Shown piece after piece: positions 5,449 through 8,755 of a DNA stretch of 8,755 bases. The stretch is from Spirochaetia bacterium (GTDB taxonomy: Bacteria > Spirochaetota > Spirochaetia > Treponematales > Treponemataceae). The first letter of the stretch is position 1. Each line of letters begins with the position of its first letter. The notes beneath the pieces were generated by a model. It saw only the letters and a list, made by a program, of their open reading frames with translations, was not told the DNA's origin and did no database searches. The DNA lies in NCBI GenBank assembly GCA_900769975.1, contig CAAGIR010000001.1:1-8755 (forward strand), written 5' to 3'. Both the position numbers and the translations under genes were made by a program.

Positions 5449-6402
5449 ATGAAGAAGTATGCGTTTTTATTTCCTGGTCAAGGTGCTCAAGTAACAGGAA
5501 TGATTAAGGATTTGTGTGAAGCATATCCTGAAGCACAGAAAGTTGTTGATGATGTAACAAAAATTACTGGCGTTGACATGGCAAAACTCATGTGGGAATC
5601 AGAACAGACATTTTTAAACCGAAGCGATAACAGTCAGCTTGCCATTACCACCGCTTCTATTGCTGTGATGAAAGTTTTGGAAACAAAGGGAATTAAACCT
5701 TCCGCTGCAATGGGATTTAGTCTAGGAGAATTTCCTGCTTTGTATGCCGCTGGTGTTTTGAGTTTTGAAGATGTAATTAATGTTGTATATCAGCGTGGAA
5801 AAATAATGCAGGCAACTTGTGAAAACATTGCTGCAGAAAATGAAGGAAATCCTCCTGGAATGATGGCAGTACTTGGGCTTCCTCCAGAAAAAGTAATTGA
5901 ACTTGCAGACAGCATAAAAGATGCATATGCCGCAAATTTAAACAGCAGCGTTCAGACAGTTGTAAGCGGAACAGCACAGGCTTTGTCAGAATTAGAAGTA
6001 AAGGCAAAAGAAGCAGGTGCCAGACGTGCTTTGCGCCTTGCAGTTGCAGGACCTTTCCATTCACCATTAATGCAGGAAGCAGCAGACAATTTTAAAAATG
6101 CTATTTCAGACGTAACTTTCAATAATCCGACAGAAATTTTATTCAGTAATGTTACAGGTGAAAGAGCAGCAAATGGTGAAGAAATCAAAAAGAATGCAGT
6201 TTTGCACCTTACAAACCCAGTACGCTGGACAGATGAAGAAAAAGTTCTTGCTCAAATGATAGCAGAAGATACAGAAAATGAATGGTGTTTAATAGAACCA
6301 GGAGTTGGAAGTGTACTTGCAGGACTTTGGGCTAAAACACCTTATGCAGAAGAAAGAAAGTGTATTTCAGTTAATTCTGTCGAAACACTTGCAAATGTAT
6401 AA
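5449..6402 (+). CDS. fabD: Malonyl-CoA:acyl carrier protein transacylase FabD
   Basis: A 317-residue cytoplasmic enzyme, normal length for the family. It moves malonyl from CoA to acyl carrier protein, supplying the two-carbon donor for fatty-acid elongation. Seen: FPGQGAQ (8-14) oxyanion loop; active-site Ser91 within GFSLGE (89-94); Arg116 in YQRG, which holds the malonyl carboxylate; Asn163 and Gln169 in ANLNSSVQ; and catalytic His204 in GPFHSPLM. The residue before the nucleophile is Phe where E. coli has His (GHSLGE). A short insertion-like stretch, ENIAAENEGNPPG (125-137), precedes the GMMAVLG strand. AAAAGAGG (5435-5442) lies 6 bases before the ATG. This is the first gene of the operon; fabG follows 32 bases after the stop if fabG begins at 6435. 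Confidence 0.96.
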   Translation: MKKYAFLFPGQGAQVTGMIKDLCEAYPEAQKVVDDVTKITGVDMAKLMWESEQTFLNRSDNSQLAITTASIAVMKVLETKGIKPSAAMGFSLGEFPALYAAGVLSFEDVINVVYQRGKIMQATCENIAAENEGNPPGMMAVLGLPPEKVIELADSIKDAYAANLNSSVQTVVSGTAQALSELEVKAKEAGARRALRLAVAGPFHSPLMQEAADNFKNAISDVTFNNPTEILFSNVTGERAANGEEIKKNAVLHLTNPVRWTDEEKVLAQMIAEDTENEWCLIEPGVGSVLAGLWAKTPYAEERKCISVNSVETLANV

Positions 6403-6426
6403 AATGTTTAATTAGATTAAAAATGG

Positions 6427-6437
6427 AGTGCAAAATG
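6427..6437 (+). promoter_or_regulatory. Ribosome binding site choosing the second ATG of fabG
   Basis: An AGT-preceded GGAG core (6425-6428, within ATGGAGTG) sits 6 bases before ATG 6435. The upstream in-frame ATG at 6423 overlaps this site and has only ATTAGATTAAAA before it. The later ATG also gives the normal FabG N-terminus. Confidence 0.7.
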
Positions 6438-7181
6438 GCCTTGTTAGAAAATAAAAAAGCACTGGTAACAGGTTCAAGTCGTGGAATCGGAAGAAAAATA
6501 GTAGAAAAATATCTTAGCGAAGGAGCAGAAGTTTGGGGATTGTGTTCCAAACCAAGTGCAGCACGCGAAGAACTTGAAAAAATTGCATCAGAAAATAACA
6601 CAAAATTTCACGAAATCTGTGCAGATGCAGGAAATCATGAAGAACTGACAAAAGTTATTACAGCAGCCCTTGCAGAAGCAGGAAATTTTGACATTTTGGT
6701 GAATAATGCAGGAATTACAAAAGATACGCTTTCTTTCAGAATGAAACTCGAAGACTGGCAGAAAGTAATAGATGTAAATCTCACAGCCGTTTTCGTAATC
6801 AGTCAGATAATTTCAAATGCTATGATAAAGGCAAGAAGCGGTTCAATCATCAATATGACAAGCATTGTCGGAATACATGGCGGAGCAGGACAGGTTAATT
6901 ATTCAGCATCAAAAGCAGGATTAATCGGTTACACAAAATCTTTGGCAAAAGAAGTGGGAAGTCGTGGAGTACGTGTAAATGCAATTGCTCCAGGTTATGT
7001 TGAAACAGACATGACTGCTGCAGTAAACGAAAAAGCACGTGAAGCCTGGCTTACACAAATCCCGCTTAAACGTGCAGGACAGCCGGAAGACATTGCAAAT
7101 GCGGCATTATATCTTGGTTCAGATTTATCAAGTTATGTAACGGCTCAAGTTTTGGGTGTTGACGGCGGAATGGGTGCATAA
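6435..7181 (+). CDS. fabG: 3-oxoacyl-[acyl carrier protein] reductase FabG
   Basis: A 248-residue short-chain dehydrogenase/reductase that uses NADPH to reduce the beta-ketoacyl-ACP made by FabF to the beta-hydroxyacyl form. Seen: the Rossmann cofactor motif TGSSRGIG (12-19); NNAG (90-93); and the full catalytic set Asn115 (DVNL), Ser143 (MTSIVG), Tyr156 and Lys160 (YSASK). The sequence also has APGYVETDM (185-193) and ends in LGVDGGMGA, all typical of FabG rather than of other reductases in the superfamily. The start at 6435 is preferred over 6423 because the GGAG ribosome site lies between them and the protein then begins MALLENKKALVTG. The neighbours fabD (32 bases upstream) and fabF (86 bases downstream) put it in chain elongation, making acetoacetyl-CoA reductase less likely. 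Confidence 0.94.
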   Translation: MALLENKKALVTGSSRGIGRKIVEKYLSEGAEVWGLCSKPSAAREELEKIASENNTKFHEICADAGNHEELTKVITAALAEAGNFDILVNNAGITKDTLSFRMKLEDWQKVIDVNLTAVFVISQIISNAMIKARSGSIINMTSIVGIHGGAGQVNYSASKAGLIGYTKSLAKEVGSRGVRVNAIAPGYVETDMTAAVNEKAREAWLTQIPLKRAGQPEDIANAALYLGSDLSSYVTAQVLGVDGGMGA

Positions 7182-7267
7182 TTTAAATTGCAGTCAAAAA
7201 AGAAAAATCGCAGGGACAACAGTAAATCTGCCTGTCCTGAAAAAAATAAGAATTGTGAGGAACTAAT
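7182..7267 (+). other. fabG-fabF intercistronic spacer with a weak hairpin
   Basis: CAGGGACA (7211-7218) can pair with TGTCCTG (7233-7239) with one G bulged, around a 14-base loop. A-rich rather than T-rich sequence follows, so it should not stop plus-strand transcription. It may influence processing between the two messages. There is no acpP or other small gene here; the fabF ribosome site GAGGAA (7257-7262) closes the spacer. Confidence 0.4.
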
Positions 7268-8521
7268 ATGGAAAAAAGACGAGTTGTAATTACTGGTATG
7301 GGTGCAATCACTCCTATTGGAAACACAGTAGATGAATTTTGGACAAGCATTAAAGCTGGTAAAAGCGGAATTGGTCCAATCACACAGTTTGATTCAGCAA
7401 TCAATAAAGTTCATTATGCAGCAGAAGTAAAAAACTTTAATCCTGGAGATTATATGGATTCAAAGGATGCCCGAAAAATGGCTCGTTTTACACAGTTTGG
7501 TGTAGCTGCAGCAAAAATGGCATTGGAAGATGCAAATCTTGTAGGAAACGAAGAAGTTCTTGACAATACAGGTGTTATTTTGGGAGTCGGAATTGGAGGC
7601 CTTGAAATTACAGAAGCAGGAGTTTTGGGAATGCAGAAATCAGGCTTTGTAAAAACAAATCCAATGGCAATTCCTGAATTAATTCCAAATGAAGTAGGCG
7701 GTAACATTGCAATACAGTTTGGCTGTCATGGACCAGTACAGTCAATCGCAACAGCTTGTTCTTCGGGAACAGATGCTTTAGGCGTAGCATTCGATATGGT
7801 ACGTTCTGGAAGACTGGACTGCTGTCTTACAGGCGGTGCAGAATCGACAATCTGTCAGTTTGGTGTAGTAGGATTTGAAGTTATACACGCACTTTCAACA
7901 GGATTCGATGATGACCCGACAAAAGCAAGTCGTCCTTTTGATAAAAAACGCAATGGTTTTGTAATGGGAGAAGGTTCATGTATCATGATGTTTGAAGAAT
8001 ATGAACATGCAAAAGCACGCGGAGCAAAAATTTATGCAGAAGTAGCAGGATTTGGAGCTTCTTGTGACGGCTATCACCTTACATCGCCAAATCCAGACGG
8101 AGTATGCGGATCAAAATGTATGACACGAGCTTTAAAAGATGCAGGAATGGATCCATCAGAAATTCAATATTACAATGCACATGGAACTTCCACAAAAATC
8201 AATGATCCTTCTGAAACAAGAATGATTAAAATTGCTTTCGGTGAAGAAAATGCAAAAAAACTTAAAATTTCATCAACAAAGTCAATGCATGGACACTGTT
8301 TGGGAGCTACAGGTGCCATTGAAGCAATGGTTTGTGTAAAAGCAATCAACGACAGTTATTTCCCTGCAACAATCAATCTTGACGAACAGGATATTGAAGG
8401 CGGTTGTGATTTGGATTATGTACCAAACAAAGGCGTTGAAGGAAACATCGATGCTGCAATGTCCGCAACTTTTGGTTTTGGTGGTCATAACGGAGCAATT
8501 ATTCTAAAAAAAGTAAAGTAG
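7268..8521 (+). CDS. fabF: 3-oxoacyl-[acyl carrier protein] synthase II FabF (KAS II)
   Basis: A 417-residue condensing enzyme, slightly above the ~412 usual for FabF. It joins malonyl-ACP to the growing acyl chain with loss of CO2. Seen: N-terminal RRVVITGMGAITPIG (4-18); the nucleophile Cys164 in ATACSSGTDA; catalytic His305 in NAHGTST; Lys338 and His343 in STKSMHGHCLGA; and the Gly-rich TFGFGGHN (401-408) holding the gatekeeper Phe402. In the third motif His341 replaces the Thr of E. coli FabF (SMTGH), a variation outside the catalytic residue. The Cys-His-His triad distinguishes it from FabH (Cys-His-Asn); length and motifs favour FabF over FabB. GAGGAA lies 5 bases before the ATG at 7268. 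It is the last gene of the visible operon and is followed by GC-rich palindromic DNA. Confidence 0.96.
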   Translation: MEKRRVVITGMGAITPIGNTVDEFWTSIKAGKSGIGPITQFDSAINKVHYAAEVKNFNPGDYMDSKDARKMARFTQFGVAAAKMALEDANLVGNEEVLDNTGVILGVGIGGLEITEAGVLGMQKSGFVKTNPMAIPELIPNEVGGNIAIQFGCHGPVQSIATACSSGTDALGVAFDMVRSGRLDCCLTGGAESTICQFGVVGFEVIHALSTGFDDDPTKASRPFDKKRNGFVMGEGSCIMMFEEYEHAKARGAKIYAEVAGFGASCDGYHLTSPNPDGVCGSKCMTRALKDAGMDPSEIQYYNAHGTSTKINDPSETRMIKIAFGEENAKKLKISSTKSMHGHCLGATGAIEAMVCVKAINDSYFPATINLDEQDIEGGCDLDYVPNKGVEGNIDAAMSATFGFGGHNGAIILKKVK

Positions 8522-8525
8522 AATA

Positions 8526-8626
8526 ATGCGGGAGGGAGCTCCCTCCCTGGCTCCAGCCCTCCGGGCTTCCGCCACCCACCCCAGCGGGGGCAAAAAAATA
8601 CATCTTGGCCCCCGCAACGCCCCCCG
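8526..8626. repeat. GC-rich intergenic repeat region behind fabF
   Basis: About 100 bases of C/G-runs that contrast sharply with the AT-rich genes on its left: the 18-bp palindrome, a C-rich stretch (8541-8583) containing CGGGCTTCCGC (8562-8572), and the stem at 8584-8615. The same 11-mer occurs at 647-657. This looks like a dispersed REP-like element; its copy number cannot be seen from one window. Confidence 0.55.
8530..8547. repeat. Perfect 18-bp GC-rich palindrome
   Basis: GGGAGGGAGCTCCCTCCC reads the same on both strands and lies 8 bases behind the fabF stop codon. No T-run follows directly, so it may be an mRNA 3'-end stabiliser or part of a repeat unit rather than a terminator itself. 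Confidence 0.85.
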
Positions 8627-8631
8627 TTTTT
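8584..8631 (+). terminator. Likely terminator of the fab operon
   Basis: GCGGGGGC (8584-8591) pairs perfectly with GCCCCCGC (8608-8615). A second C-run, GCCCCCCG (8619-8626), can replace it as the pairing partner with one base bulged, and TTTTT (8627-8631) follows that directly. The alternative pairing gives the stem-plus-U-run form of an intrinsic terminator. Confidence 0.55.
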
Positions 8632-8755
8632 ATTAATAAGGAGTCGTTACGATTAGACAGGTTAGAAAAAACGAGAAAAGCGTAGTACTCTAGATTGACG
8701 GATCTGGAGAGCCGGTGGAAGGCAGAATTTTTTAGGGAGCGGAAGAGCTCGTTAA
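8632..8755 (+). other. Unassigned window end; possible broken or beginning reading frame
   Basis: AAGGAG at 8638-8643 looks like a good ribosome site, but ACG (8649) or ATT (8652) stand where a start codon would be, and that frame stops after about 14 codons. Another frame reads RLDRLEKTRKA, a stop at 8683-8685, then SRLTDLESRWKAEFFRERK, a charged, helix-like string open to the window end; a TTG at 8695 could start it but lacks a ribosome site. It may be a decayed gene, the 5' end of a gene beyond the edge, or no gene at all. Confidence 0.2.

Noticed and set aside
6423..6434. Start of fabG at the first ATG, 6423
   Set aside because: It has no ribosome site and overlaps the GGAG that serves the ATG at 6435; the shorter protein has the usual FabG length.
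1..8755. CRISPR arrays, tRNA or rRNA genes
   Set aside because: No regularly spaced identical repeats and no cloverleaf-like or rRNA-like sequence were seen on either strand.

Overview
The window looks like chromosomal DNA of a spirochaete, most likely a gut or rumen Treponema (inference, moderate confidence). The grounds are: an AT-rich background with A/G-rich ribosome binding sites; a small Gly/Ala/Phe-rich outer-membrane protein with a signal peptide and a C-terminal Phe, of the porin-like kind common in treponemes; a PDDEXK/Rpn-family 'transposase' gene, a family present in many copies in these genomes; and low-GC housekeeping genes interrupted by GC-rich intergenic repeats. No rRNA, tRNA or other definitive taxonomic marker is present.

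Layout. (1) 1-1737 is an accessory block with visibly higher GC and different codon use from the rest. It holds the 5' part of a serine recombinase of the Mpi-type DNA invertase kind (minus strand, cut by the window edge), about 600 bp of non-coding DNA with an eroded 63-bp direct repeat, and an Rpn-like PD-(D/E)XK nuclease gene (plus strand, GTG start). A strong two-way terminator (1767-1802) closes the block. (2) 1822-2841 is the porin-like outer-membrane protein gene (minus strand). Its upstream DNA is unusual: a chain of back-to-back perfect hairpins (2876-2994), then a ~330-bp segment (2963-3290) bounded by 17-bp imperfect inverted repeats, each itself set in a larger local dyad. (3) 3417-4982 is an NhaC-family Na+/H+ antiporter gene (minus strand). 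(4) 4983-5448 is a divergent promoter region. (5) 5449-8521 is a fatty-acid biosynthesis operon, fabD-fabG-fabF, transcribed rightward from a good TTGACA/TATTCT promoter. It ends in a GC-rich palindromic repeat region with a likely terminator. The last ~110 bases hold no gene that can be called with confidence.

How it works together. FabD loads malonyl onto acyl carrier protein, FabF condenses it with the growing chain, and FabG reduces the beta-keto product, so the three genes form the core of one elongation cycle; acpP, fabH and fabZ/fabK/fabI are not in the window. The antiporter and porin are separate envelope genes. The most speculative but interesting link is between the invertase-type recombinase at the left edge and the inverted-repeat-bounded segment directly upstream of the porin. 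That is the layout expected of a phase-variable surface protein, but the recombinase's sites cannot be identified from this window and the segment may equally be a small non-autonomous mobile element.
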